This document shows positions 1 to 10,773 of a stretch of 64,000 bases of DNA, in pieces. Origin of the DNA: Bactrocera neohumeralis (lineage: Eukaryota; Arthropoda; Insecta; Diptera; Tephritidae); contig NW_026089624.1 of the NCBI RefSeq assembly GCF_024586455.1, forward strand, positions 9,267,341-9,331,340. Reading direction: 5' to 3'. A model generated the notes under the pieces. That model was not told where the DNA came from, did no database searches, and saw only the letters and a program-made list of their open reading frames with translations. A program made the translations under genes and the position numbers. How positions within the stretch are numbered: position 1 is the stretch's first letter; every line of letters starts with the position of its first letter.

Positions 1-282
1 AAGAACAAGTAAGAAAGGGCTAAGGTCAAATGCACCCGAACATTTTATGCTCTTGCAAGTTGCAATATCCAAAGGATAGGAATTCAAGTTAAGAATTGAC
101 CCGATTCAACCGATTTTTGATACACTGAATTACTACTGCTTGTTGTAGAAAAAGGAAACCGTGCAAAATTTCAAAACGATATCTCGAAAACTGAAGGCAG
201 CTAAATACTATAGTGGTCCGATATCCACTTAGCATGTTTTTGGCAAGAAAAGGATGTATGTAAAATTTGAGGTCCATACTTT
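1..282 (-). repeat. dispersed repeat R1, terminal part
   Basis: Non-coding. The first 60 bases carry the signature end of a repeat seen many times in this window: ACAAGTAAG-AAGGGCTAAG, then a CCGAACATTTTAT block and a CTTGCAAGTTGC block. The same end is seen near 10402-10445, 20861-20930, 23090-23135 and 48175-48240. The rest is AT-rich repeat interior with no open reading frame I can interpret. It abuts the 3' tail of RTE copy A. Confidence 0.7.
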
Positions 283-312
283 CTTCTTCTTCTTAATTAG
301 CGTAGACACCGC

Positions 313-798
313 TTATGCGATTATAGCCGAGTTAACAACAGCGCGCCAGTCGTTTCTTCTTTTCGCTACGTGGCGCCAATTGGATATTCCAAGCGAAGTC
401 AGGTCCTTCTCCACTTGGTCCTTCCAACGGAGTGGAGGCCTTCCTCTTCCTTTGCTTCCCCCGGTGGGTATTGCGTCGAATACTTTCAGAGCTGAAGTGT
501 TGTCGTCCATTCGGACAACATGACCTAGCCAGCCCTGCCGCTGTCTTTTAATTCGCTGAACTATGTCAATGTCGTCATATATCTCATACAGCTCATCGTT
601 CCATCGAATGCGATATTCGCCGTGGCCAACGCCCAAAGGACCATAAACTTTACGCAGAACTGTTCTCTCGAAAACTCGCAACGTCGACTCATCAGTTGTT
701 GTCATCGTCCAGGCCTCTGCACCATATAGCAGGACGGGAATTATGAGCGACTTATAGAGTTTGGCTTTTGTTCGTCGAGAGAGGACTTTACTTTTCAA
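313..798 (-). pseudogene. RTE copy A: C-terminal part of reverse transcriptase protein
   Basis: This 161-residue frame matches the last quarter of the copy D polyprotein: [31 protein letters not shown], the WLGHVVRM motif and the basic stretch [17 protein letters not shown], ending ..VVNSAIIA. This C-terminal region follows the RT domain in RTE/CR1-like LINE proteins and is thought to help bind RNA or DNA. Upstream frames are shifted, so the fragment is not translated as part of an active protein. The stop position agrees with that of copy D. Confidence 0.85.
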
Positions 799-1318
799 TT
801 GCCTACTCAGCCCGAAGTAGCACCTGTTGGCAAGAGCAATCCTACGTTGAATTTCCAGGATAAACTTATTGGTGGTTTTAATACTGGTTCCTAAATAGAC
901 GAAATTATCTACAACTTTAAAGTTATGACTGCCAACAGTGACGTGAGAGCCAAGTCGTGAGTGCGACGACTGTTTGTTTGATGACAGGAGATATTTCGTC
1001 TTGCCTCGTTCACTGCCAGACCCATTTTCTGTGCTTCCTTGTCCAGCCTGCAGAAAGCAGAACTAACAGCGCGGGTGTTGAGGCCGATGATATCAATATC
1101 ATCGGCATACGCCAGCAGCTGTACACTCTTATAAAAGATTGTACCTGCTCGATTAAGTTCTGCAGCTCGAATAATTTTCTCCAGCAGCAGATTAAAGAAG
1201 TCGCACTATAGGGAGTCGCCTTGTCTGAAACCTCGATTGGTATCGAACGGCTCGGAGAGGTCCTTCCCGATCCTGACGGAGCTATTCGTGTAGCTCAACG
1301 TCAGTTTACATAGCCGTA

Positions 1319-2050
1319 TTAGTTTTGCGAGGATACCAAATTCAGACATCGCGGCATAAACGCAGCTCCTTTTCGTGCTGTAGAAACGGGTCTAAAGCCA
1401 CAATGATAAGGTCCAATTAGTTTGTTGACGGTGGGCTTTAATCTTTCACACAATACGCTCAATAGAACCTTATATGCGATGTTGAGGAGGCTAATACCAC
1501 GGTAGTTGGCGCAGATTGTGTGGTCTCCTTTTTTATGGATCGGACATAGCACACTTAAATTCCAATCGTTGGGCACGCTTTCGTCCGACCATATTTTACA
1601 AAGAAGCTGATGCATGCTCCCTATCAGTTCTTTGCGGCCGTGTTTGAATAGCTCGGCCGGCAATCCATCGGTCCCCGCCGCTTTGTTATTCTTCACGCGG
1701 GTAATTGCTATTCGAACTTCTCCATGTTCGGGCAATGGAACGTCGGCACCATCGTCATAGATTGGGGAATCGGGTTCGCCTTCTCCTGGCGTTGTGCGTT
1801 CACTGCCATTCAGCAGGCTGGAGAAGTGTTCCCTCCATAATTTAAGTATGCTCTGGGCATCGGTGACTAGATCACCTTTGGGAGTTCTACAAGAGTATGC
1901 TCCGGTCTTGAAACCTTCTGTAAGCCGCCGCATTTGTTTGTAGAATTTTCGAGCATTATCCATGTCGGCCAGCTTATCAAGATCTTCGTGCTCACGCATT
2001 TCGGCCTCTTTCTTTTTCTGTCTGCAAATGCGTCTCGCTTCCCTCTGCAA
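1319..2050 (-). pseudogene. RTE copy A: N-terminal half of reverse transcriptase domain
   Basis: The 243-residue frame carries the RT fingers region: [36 protein letters not shown] and the start of CGFRP, then it diverges at a deletion (CGFRPVSTARKG), so RT blocks holding the catalytic AFDS region are lost or shifted. The YADD block survives only out of frame near 1085-1115. Compared with copy D several substitutions and a block deletion are visible. An extra frame at 1867-2136 encodes the adjacent linker after a frameshift. Confidence 0.8.
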
Positions 2051-2190
2051 CTCTCGGTATCTATCCCATCCCGCTCGTGTTGTGGTCGATCGTAACGTTG
2101 CGAGGTAGGCAGCCTGTTTTCTCTCCGCTGCGACACGGCACTCCTCGTCGTACCAGCTGTTCTTTTGTATTTTCTTTTGTACTGATCGAT

Positions 2191-2621
2191 CTAGTTGGTA
2201 GTTTTTCGATCCGGTGACAGCCAGGTAACTTGAGGAATCTTCTTATGCTGGAATCTAGTACTACAGATAACCATATTTCGGGCCCCGGCGAAGTCGATCA
2301 GCCTCAACCCGTTTGGGGATGTTTCATCGTGAAGGCTGAATTTACCGACCGTAGTGCCAAAGATACCTTCTTTACCCACCCTGGCGATAAAGCCGCCAAG
2401 CACGATTTTGACATTGTGACGGGGCAGCTCTCATAAGTGCGCTCCAAGCACTCATAAAATGCATCTTTGGTCACATCGTCCTTCTCTTCCGTAGGGGCGT
2501 GGGCGCAAATCAGCGATATGTTTAAGAACCTCGCTTTGATGCGGATTGTGGCTAGACGTTCATTCACCGGAGTGAATGATAGTACTCGGCGACGGAGTCT
2601 CTCTCCCACCACGAATCCCAC
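2191..2621 (-). pseudogene. RTE copy A: apurinic-like endonuclease fragment
   Basis: Two overlapping frames (2191-2403 and 2304-2621) together match the middle of the endonuclease domain of copy D: LICAHAPTEEKDDVTKDAFYE, the region before DFNARVG (ARVGKEGIFGTTVGKF), and RNMVICSTRFQHKK. The N-terminal WN..RSLN block and the C-terminal SDH block are missing. The frames are separated by a shift near 2390-2420, so this is a relic of the EEP endonuclease that nicks target DNA during retrotransposition. Confidence 0.8.
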
Positions 2622-2672
2622 ACCAAACTTGCGCTCCTTTATATGGCCACTGCAGTAAATGCCACAAGGACA

Positions 2673-3420
2673 CTACTTTACTATGAACATATTACGAATT
2701 TTGAGGGGTAGTGGCAAGTATAAGAAGCACTATCCTCGAAATAACGAAACTGTTGCGCCTTATTAACGAGACTTTGCTACAAAGCAAATATCGATATTTG
2801 AAATGTATGTGATTAGCTGCAGTTGCGCTCAGCTCTATCACACGGCAATACTGACTTGTAACGCGCCCGCGTTCGTATACGTGCAAACGTACATACATAC
2901 ATAAGTATATGTATATAAGCCTATCTGAAATGCAATCTCATGCAGTCATGTGTAGAAGTTCACGCTAGTGCTGCTGAGTCTAATACGCCAGCGATGAAAG
3001 GCGGCAATGTGCCGCACCCTAAGATTACGACTACTCACAGCGTTTTGTGCATACAAGTTTAACAACAAATACGCGTGCGCAATTTCGGGAAATAAAAATT
3101 TGTACCCCTGTGCATGTACGAATGCGTAAATATTCATAGTTAGATATGTTATGCACGTGCAAGGATTGCCGTTGCTAACTGTCTATTGATGAAGTGTATT
3201 AAGAACAGATTTAAACGCCTTGCCACGTTGCTACGCAGCCGTGTGTCATTAGCCACTTAAGTGGCAAAGAATTGCCCAATTTATTTTTTAAATCACAATG
3301 ACGCCTCCTACAAGCCGTCAATGTACCATTATGGGAATTGAGGTTTAACGATGTTACTATTGATCACCTTTTATATCGAAGTCCAATAAAAAAGGTGTAC
3401 AGAGGGAAATTAATAAAACA
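2673..3420. other. intergenic, no gene recognised
   Basis: AT-rich sequence with short telomere-like dipteran microsatellite patches (ACATACATA near 2890). Around 2945-2970 a stretch of about 20 bases (GTCATGTGTAGAAGTTCACG) matches the 5' end of RTE copy D in plus orientation and may be a tiny 5' relic. I see no supported coding region. Confidence 0.5.
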
Positions 3421-5685
3421 CTAGCAGCCCGTCCTGGCTTCGCACGGGGTAGACAATTATTTATTTTTGGAAATTTGGATATAAAACATTTTTTTTCGCA
3501 AATATTTTTATTTGTATTAAAAAAATCCCACAGTTATATTTGTATGTAAGTCTATTTATGTTCAATTTCTTTGATGGTTTAAGTGGCGGGCACTTAAATA
3601 AGTAATATTTACATAGGATATTATATGCATTTTTACTATGATTTTTTAAGGAATTGGAATAAAAGCAGAGTCGAATAAACTATATACAGTCTAAATTAAA
3701 CGTTGACAACTTTCAACTAAAAATGTACTCGTATCTACCTATACATCTAGGTATGTATTTCAAAGAAATATCGATAGAAAATTGCCTATCATTATTTAGT
3801 ATTTTCCTTACAAAATTATTTTTATTTTGTTTGGTTTTGTTGTTTTGTGCTTTTTATTTTGGTCTTATATATTTTATTATGTTTTTTTTTGTTTTTTATT
3901 TTTTATTAAAAAAGGGTTTGTTATCAATTATTTTCATTCTTATTATTACTTAATAATTTACATTTTTAGTATTTTTAATTATACAGGTTTACTTTTACAT
4001 TATTTACAGATATAATATTAAGGTAGATTTACGTTTTTTACTTTTATATTTGTCAGTTTTTATCTTAAAGCTTCTCTGTAAAATACGTTGGCAGTGGTAT
4101 TTATAGATGGCAACAAAATATTGGACCTGGTCTACGAAAAGGGAGCTAACGTGCGAAAACTAGTTTTCTGGGAAAATCTGTTAAAAATAATCGTCAGTTT
4201 CTCGTTATTATTATATTGATTTTTAGGAGATCCCACTCGAGAAAGGGCAACATATAGTTGTCCATGAGAAAAGCATTCTATTCTTAGGTCGATGCCAACC
4301 ATCGAAAATGTTTGACCCTGGAACGTATTTATTGTGAGGGCAAATGATGTTTTTAGAGGAAACTGTAACCTCTTAAAAGATATAGGCAAGTCCGTAGGAA
4401 TCATGGGGATCCGCGGTATGTGGGCGAGCTGTCCGGCCGCGGCCCCGGTGATTATAGTGGCTACTATGACGTTCTCCCGCAATTCCTTCACCATTAGTCT
4501 AGCAGCCCGTCCTCTTTGACAAAACGCAAGTTTCGGCCATACATATGTATATGGCTCGCATTTGCTTTCGTAAACATACTGACAAATGTGCCAAAGAAAT
4601 AATATATGTACATACATATGTACATATGCATGTGTCATAGAAATTCTATTGGTACAAATATGGAAATGATAACGAAATTATGCGAATATGCATATTTCAT
4701 GAAGGTCATCAATTTTCTTCTTCACTTTATAATAGTCGAAATAAATATAATTTATTTGAAATATTAATTTGTTTAAAAATTAAATTTTCCTAATTTTTCC
4801 CGATTTTGTAAAAATAATTAAAATTTACCATTTTCCAGAAAACAATGGATGAACCATTACATAATACAAAATAATCACACATACTTATGTATCTCAGAGA
4901 ATGCTTTGTATATTTTTCTTCAAAACATTTCTCTTTATTTATTCCGGCATAAAATCAGTCGTTTTACATATACTTTTGCCACTGCACGTGCTCAATTCTG
5001 CTAAATAGCAGCGACAACGGTGAATTCCTTACTTTGATTCTATCGGCTCTGTTAGCCGCCAAATCGAACATCATACAGAATTCATTTTGCACCTTCTCTA
5101 TACTTTACATTCATTACTCACGGCGCTATGGCGGTTTTGTTCACTGTTTGAATTTTTTAATTCGTAATATCTTTTGAATGGAAACACCAATTTAAAAACT
5201 ATTTTATAGGTAGTTAAATGGTCTTGACCATAAAATAATTTATTTGGATAAGGATTAATATAAACACATAAAAAGCATGGTTTGAATTTGGTTAGCATTT
5301 TCATTAATGTTTAAAATGAAAAAAGTTGTTGTAGTGACATAACTACAATAGTTGGACATATGCTACCGCGGAGTTTTTTGTAGACATTATGATGTTCTTC
5401 AATATTGTTGTACATTATTTTGTTCCATCGCTAATAGTTTCGGCAGCGCATTCGACGAAAGACATTTTAAGACCCATTTTTCTACTCCTTCGGTTACATT
5501 GTTCAAATTTTTCCAAGGATCCCTAATTTTTTTCAAAATGAAATGTAGCCTATGTCAAATTGGAAGAATGTAGGATTCTATTGGTGGTTTTTTAAATCGG
5601 CCCAGTACTTTTTGAGCCTATTCATTACAAACATACAAACATACAAAAATAGGTACAAATCTTTCCTCTTTATAATATTAGTAGA
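3421..5685 (-). mobile_element. short Helitron, copy e
   Basis: Read on the minus strand this element starts TCTACTAATATTATAAAGAG (plus end at 5685) and ends CTAG at 3421, preceded by the GC-rich 3' terminal hairpin region GCGAAGCCAGGACGGGCTG. The flanks are A before TC and T after CTAG, as expected for rolling-circle Helitrons, which insert between A and T without target duplication. It is 2.3 kb and carries only a C-terminal helicase fragment, so it is non-autonomous. Its ends differ from Helitrons a-d, so it is a separate family. Confidence 0.75.
4132..4497 (-). pseudogene. Pif1-like Helitron helicase, C-terminal fragment
   Basis: From residue LMVKELREN onward the frame reads like the last third of a Helitron Pif1-family helicase: PRIPMIPTDLPISFKRLQFP, then motif V/VI-like TINTFQGQTF and CFSHGQLYVALSRVGSP. 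The family usually has TINKAQGQ, so the key Lys/Ala positions are altered here. Upstream of about 4497 the frame continues into sequence unrelated to helicase, with the joint falling on a CTAG-ended motif. No ATP-binding Walker motif is present, so it is a relic. Confidence 0.75.
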
Positions 5686-5867
5686 TATAGATAAGAAGTA
5701 TGTTAAAAATATAAGGTGAAATTTGAAATTTCGTGGGCTACGCACATTCGATTATCAAATTTTTTTATTTCTTTATATTGGTACACTCGTCTCGAATATA
5801 TATGTACAAGTAGTATGTTCACAGTTTCAGATACGGAATATTTATTTAGTTTGTGAGAAGCATAAAT

Positions 5868-6260
5868 GGATGTGTTTTGCGTGTTCGACATTTTCCTTAC
5901 TGTCGAAAAAATGGATCAAAGAATTTGCATTCAATTTTTTGTGCAAAAAAGGAATTAAGTGTTCAAAAAGTCTTAAAATGTTTACAGTGGCAAACAGTAA
6001 GTGTAGTCACAAAAAATTTTTTAGAAGCTTTTCAAAAAAGGTCGAGAAGATGTGAATGACGCCCTGCTTACGAATCATGGGCATTAGGTTATGATATCGG
6101 AATCAAAATCCAATCGTCCCAATAGAAGAGCCCAGAAATTGCAGAGAGAGCTCAAGGGCTTACCAAAAAGTGCATATCAGAACAGCTTCGAAGGATGGAA
6201 TAATATATAAAAAAAAACTACATTAAATGGGACAAAATAGATACTCATCTTTTTTTTTGA
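5868..6260 (+). pseudogene. mariner transposase relic (N- and C-terminal pieces)
   Basis: Around 5910-6062 several shifted frames give the N-terminal helix-turn-helix part of a mariner transposase (MDQRICIQFF, KCSK, GREDVNDA). Around 6130-6225 another frame gives the C-terminal tail (RELKGLPKSAYQNSFEGW). The catalytic domain between them is deleted. A possible terminal repeat ends GAACAGACCTTA near 6270, followed by TA. Assignment rests on motif memory only, and the element is clearly inactive. Confidence 0.5.
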
Positions 6261-6703
6261 ACAGACCTTATATATCGTTTTATAGATTTTGTAGGAAATT
6301 AAATAATCAAGTTGAATTACTAATTTTTTATTTCGTGATTATTCCCTTCCCTTTGTTCAACTAATTATCACTGATTTTTTTATTTTAAATTATTATATTT
6401 ATTTAACTAATTGAAATATATCTTTAAAATCAAAGAAATCTTCTTAATTTTCTTGATTGCTGTCATTTAATTTCGCCTCTATTTTTTTAAATGTCATCAT
6501 CTTTTCTAGGTAGAAATTTGGAAATATTAGCTGCTGTAATAACTCCCAACGACGACGACCTAGCAAACGTTTTTGTCCTCAAATCAGATATAATGTATAT
6601 ATACATTAGGGTGTTTTTTAACTATTAATCTTTTTCAGTCCCTTCACGAAATTTCCTTGGAAATACCAAAAAAAAAAATCCCTGAAAATTTTAACCCTTG
6701 ATA
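6261..6703. other. AT-rich stretch, no gene
   Basis: Low-complexity A/T-rich DNA with scattered stop codons in all frames. I see no repeat boundary, RNA gene or coding potential. Confidence 0.5.
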
Positions 6704-7059
6704 TTAACATTAAGAACTGGACCAAGGCCTGTAAAAGTTTTCCATAGAAAATACACTACAATCGTGAGTTTTTATCTTTAAGTTCCTACAGATCATAGGT
6801 ATTTTATGGCATCGCTTTGACTTTAGACGCATATTTCTCAGAATTGTTCACTCTACAAAAGTGCCCAGTGCAACAGAGTCGTAACTCACACCGGCGAGGT
6901 AGTCGGGGCTCTAAACCCGATTTTTCCAAGAATTTCGCATTTTTTTGTATATATCGCGTAAAGGACAGGAGCTATAGAAAAAAATGTACACGACAACACG
7001 GCTGTAGTGTATTTTCTATGGAAAATTTTTACAGGCCTTACTCCAGTTCTTAATGTTAA
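6704..7059. repeat. MITE-like element with about 60-bp terminal inverted repeats
   Basis: The left end (TTAACATTAAGAACTGGA.., through ..TCCATAGAAAATACACTACA near 6762) is repeated in reverse complement at 7003-7059 with a handful of mismatches. The interior of about 240 bp is non-coding. The pattern is that of a small non-autonomous DNA transposon. A target duplication is not obvious. Confidence 0.7.
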
Positions 7060-7332
7060 CATACATACATATATGTATATAGAAGGAATGTGCGAACCTT
7101 ATACTAAACCATAACTCCACAAAAATTAGCAGAAACAGTAGGACAGCACAACACAGACATCATGGCTGTCAAAGAAGAGCGGTGGGCTGGAAGCGATATA
7201 TCTACTCGTACAAATTAAAATATGATTTTTAGTGTAGCTGCAACGACAAGCTCCATGTGTTTGAAGTAAATTTTAAGTCAGCGGTTAAATTAAACAACAA
7301 GTTCTGGATTTTTTTTTCATTATTAATGTATA
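7060..7332. other. no gene seen
   Basis: AT-rich non-coding sequence between the MITE and Helitron a, with an ACATACATA-type microsatellite at its left edge. Confidence 0.4.
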
Positions 7333-8029
7333 CTAGCTGACCCCGCAGCAATTATATGTTTATAAATTATGTTTTTTTTTTTAAATGAAAAGAGAGTTGA
7401 GGGTAATTTATTTACGATTTTTCTACATTTTTTTCAATGTAACGCAGCTTGATAACCAAAATTTTTTGGGTTTTGTTCCGGTGCGTAAATGTACAGAGAA
7501 GATAGTTTTCCAACTCGTCAGTACGCCACGTATATCTGGCCGTGTGTAAAACATAGCATTTCCAAATTTATGCCCCACACTATGCCACTATCCTTGTGTC
7601 CTGTTGATTGTCATCTTAAATGCAATTTTTACTGGAAACTGAATAGGTTTGAACTGAAATGGAAAACGTTGGCACTCAAAGGAATTCGTATAGTCAAGCA
7701 TTCTGCCCCCTTGTATTCGATAGCTGCGTCACAATCAGTCGGATTCCATTACACAGTTTCGGAGCATGAAGATTGCGAAACATAAGAACGACAGATCAAG
7801 TCAACAACATCGGTATTTTTGGCAGCGCGTGCAAAAGTGTGCGAACTTCACTTGTATTCGAAGTAGCTATCGCATCGTCCATCGTTTGATTCCAGTGATT
7901 ATCATGTTCCAGCAATTGTAATTGCTGGCTTCCTTCTCAAAAAGTTGCACACACCGTACCATTCACAGTACGCAATGACTCAAATGTTGTTAAACCGCGT
8001 ACATTAATTAATAACAACTCAAAGTAGAA

Positions 8030-8392
8030 TCAATCCTCGTTTTTCGGGTGGATTGTGTAAATTCGACCTAATGCACCAGTTGAGAACATACCTGGACTAT
8101 TTCTTCGACGATGCATTCCATGTATGATATCAAGGCATTTCCGAATAGGATCACTGACAAAAATTGAGAAAAAAAATTTTGTTGCTGGCGATATTTCCAC
8201 TGGCTGTATTGTATTCTCTGGGTTGAAATACACTCTTTGTCCATTCTCCAAATTAACTGCGAGACGCACAACAGTCGGAAAACGTTCATGAATTGCAAAA
8301 TTAAATATCCTACAATGCCTTTTATTGCAGTTCACGTATCGACCCATTTGATACTTGCTGATCTCATCTCGTTCAAGACCAATAACCGCCAT
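8030..8392 (-). pseudogene. Helitron copy a: Rep/helicase linker region
   Basis: A 120-residue frame with typical Helitron protein text: MAVIGLERDEISKYQMGRYV, RFPTVVRLAVNLENGQRVYF and, near the C-terminus, GRIYTIHPKNED. This region lies between the HUH replication initiator domain and the Pif1 helicase. Between VEISPATKF and the later block there is an internal deletion. The same block is recognisable in copies c and d, where it is equally broken. Confidence 0.75.
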
Positions 8393-8436
8393 GTTGCGTC
8401 CTTTGGTGATGTACTTACAAACGTATTATATCGATT

Positions 8437-9124
8437 TCACAAAACTACAATATTCAACATTGATATAAGTTTAGAATGTGAATTAGACAATAGTGGTGAG
8501 TATAGTACGATCCTAGTTTTGTCAACTTCGATATACACTCTTCTAAATTGAATGCTGAATGTTCTGCCATTATTGTCTGGTGAGCGACGCTGATACATTG
8601 GATATCCATCATTTCTAGTTTGTGTTTCTGAAAGAAAAACACGTGGATATTGTTTCGTGCATTCATTGTCAGACATTCAAACCAAAGTGGGATTGTGGTG
8701 TCCGCAAGGTCCATGAACCATATTGGTTTTCTGGTACTGGATCTTTCTCTGCTTCAGGGATTTCCGCAGAGATGATTTCATCAATTTGATCTGGTTTCAC
8801 CACCATCCACCATCCAAAAAAGAATGTGCGGCAAACCTCTTTTTTGCTGCTCATCAGAGTACATCCAACATCTAACAGCGTCATACAAGCATAGTATATA
8901 CATACGTTGCTTGAAGATTAAGTCCATCAAACATCGTTGCTGTTGTTTGAAAAGTCGTGCTGTGACATCGTGACGACCGCTTGCTGATTGACCGCGATCC
9001 ATAATTCTACACGTATGTCATCGCATCCTGGGAGTACTCGGTCATGTGCCTTGGGCTGCCATACGTTGATGCCAAAAAGAACGCCGACCGATATAAGCGC
9101 GACCTCTTCGTGGCATCGGAACAA
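8437..9124 (-). pseudogene. Helitron copy a: HUH Rep domain relic
   Basis: Several shifted frames (8437-8676, 8669-8884, 8781-9002, 8927-9124) together give the Rep region: QKRGLPHILFW, DQIDEIISAEIPEAEKDPV, KQYPRVFLSETQTRNDGYP and SPDNNGRTFSI..YSPLLS. The HUH metal-binding motif, PHAH in copies c and d, reads PH-ILFW here because six bases (one His-Ala unit) are missing near 8833. Rolling-circle initiation would be abolished. Confidence 0.75.
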
Positions 9125-9464
9125 ATTTCACTCTGTAATTGATCACTTTGTGTGAAATACACATACAGTTTTCACTGAATAATTTTTCTATTCAATAGCC
9201 GGAATAAAGAAAGCAAACCACAAATTGGAAATAATTGAACAGCAAAACAAAAAAAAATTTAAAAAAATGTTTGTATGAAAAAAAAGTTACTTTTTGAAAT
9301 TGTCCAATTTTCCGAATTTTCCTCACGAAAAGGATACGTTTTTTTTTTTAGTTCTAAGCCTTTCCCGATTTACAGCGAACAACCTCTGAAAATTTCATCA
9401 AGATTGGTGCAGCCGTTCTTGAGCGTTATTAGCAAACGCTTTATTGATATGAACAAAGTTTTAG

Positions 9465-9560
9465 TAGGGATAATGTGATGCCCAATTTATTCCAGGGTGA
9501 GCCTAGCGTTTTTTGTAACATTTTTCATTGTAGCCAGATCTGTCGAATTAAACGTAACTG
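9465..9560 (+). repeat. left end of hAT-type MITE family M
   Basis: Starts TAGGGATAATGTGATGCCC and continues with the conserved subterminal block (TTATTCCAGGGTGAG, GCGTTTTTTGTAACATTTTTC, TTGTAGCCAGATC) seen in the complete copies at 30616 and 42652. No matching right end is visible nearby, so this copy is truncated. It sits exactly where Helitron a homology stops. Confidence 0.6.
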
Positions 9561-10476
9561 GAGATTCTACGGGACGCTAGGTCTTTTTTCGCCTGCTCTT
9601 TCCAAAACTACAAGTTTCTTTCGTGACAAACTAGGTATACCTTGTTCAAGTTATAAAAAACAGAAACTGAACAACTGTTCTATTTAATAATAATACTTAC
9701 ACAATTTAAAACAGAAATTATTTAAATGATTGTCTCTTGGTATCTTGTCGAACTTCATAAACAGTTACCGCAAGTATATGTAGTTGTCCTCTCACAAGGC
9801 ACTTAATTATTATAGTATATGAAATTACAATATTCTTTTGAGGGAAATAATACGGTACTAGAAAAGTAGGCAAAGCAAACAAACATTGTTATTAATTTTA
9901 TAAATTTGGTCATACCAAATCTAAGTATTGTATATTAGATCTGACTTTCAAACTTTTTGTGTTAAAAGTAGTATTTATCTGTTACATTGTTTCAATTTTT
10001 GCAACTTTGTTTAATTGTAAAAATTACCCAGCTAATATTTCGATTGCCCTCAATGACTGATACGGCGAAACTCAAAATCAATACTAGGTTTCACGTGAAT
10101 GGAAAGCATGAAATAGCATCTGAATTTTAAAAGCGGGACACAGCGTATTCGTAAAAAATGTAAGCTTTAAGTAATTACCAATAGTGAACAAATGGTGTAG
10201 CCAATGGAAAAATCAAAGAGTCGACCACACTACAATAATGTGACAGTCAGATAAAGACCGATTGGAATGTAAGGGAAATTTAATTTGATGAAAAAAGTAG
10301 CCTTAGAGAAAAAACGAAGATAATTCATGGATTGTCTGTAGAGAAATATAAGAAACTCATTGTTCACACACAGATACAAGTATATATGCATAAGTATAAA
10401 ACAAGTAAGGACTCAATTCGGGAATAACCGAACATTTTAAACTTTTGCAACTTGAAAAAATTAACGCCGGCTAAAT
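9561..10476. other. non-coding, ends in R1 repeat
   Basis: AT-rich DNA without a supported gene. From 10402 it contains a diverged R1 end (ACAAGTAAGGACTCAATTCGGG, CCGAACATTTTAAACTTTTGCAACTTG). That R1 repeat is interrupted by the transposon that starts at 10485 and resumes at 13467. Confidence 0.5.
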
Positions 10477-10484
10477 ATGTTCAG

Positions 10485-10650
10485 TAGGCCAAGTCGATTT
10501 GTGGGGAGGCAAAAAAATCGCCCATTGCTCTATGAAACTCATATTCTAGGGATCAAAATAAGAAACTTTGCCGAAGGAACCATACCTTTGAAACGAATTC
10601 TGATGTCCCCCAATTTGGGTCGAACTTTTGGGTAGGGGCAAATTTTGAAA
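10485..10650 (+). repeat. left terminal inverted repeat of hAT-like copy 1
   Basis: Matches the reverse complement of 13306-13458 over nearly its whole length, with a left-only insertion of about 10 bases near 10501-10510 (GTGGGGAGGC) and a few substitutions. Shared landmarks are ATCGCCCATTGCT, TCTAGGGATCAAAATAAG, CTTTGCCGAAGGAACCATAC and GATGTCCCCCAATTTGGGTC. The last is itself partly palindromic, possibly a protein-binding site. Confidence 0.85.
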
Positions 10651-10773
10651 TAGAATTGAAATTACCATTTCATTCTTATTACCTCTGAAAGTGAGGAGAA
10701 CTAAAGCAATAACCACTATGGTATTTCAAAAAAATAATAAGTGAAGTGACCATTCCAAATCAAAAAGTTTACA

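Larger units (their letters stand above)
283..2672 (-). mobile_element. RTE-type non-LTR retrotransposon, copy A (degenerate)
   Basis: A LINE on the minus strand. Its 3' end (plus-strand left) has the short simple-repeat tail TTCTTCTTCTTAATT, an (AAG)n tail shared with copies B and D. It aligns along its length with the nearly intact copy D at 53098-56373, but is 5' truncated near 2672, has an internal deletion around 2170-2200 (bases equivalent to about 16170-16490 of copy B are missing) and carries many frameshifts. It is dead for autonomous movement. Confidence 0.85.
7333..9464 (-). mobile_element. Helitron, copy a
   Basis: The minus-strand 3' end reads GCTGCGGGGTCAGCTAG at 7333-7349 and is followed by T, matching the end of the complete copy d. 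The body contains Rep-side and helicase-side protein relics in the order expected for a Helitron. The 5' end is missing: homology to copy c stops at about 9464, where a MITE end begins. It is heavily shortened compared with autonomous Helitrons, which are usually 5-10 kb. Confidence 0.8.

Noticed and set aside
3723..4015. Hydrophobic peptides that look like membrane segments
   Set aside because: They come from a T-rich low-complexity stretch inside Helitron e; poly-T always yields Phe/Leu-rich frames.
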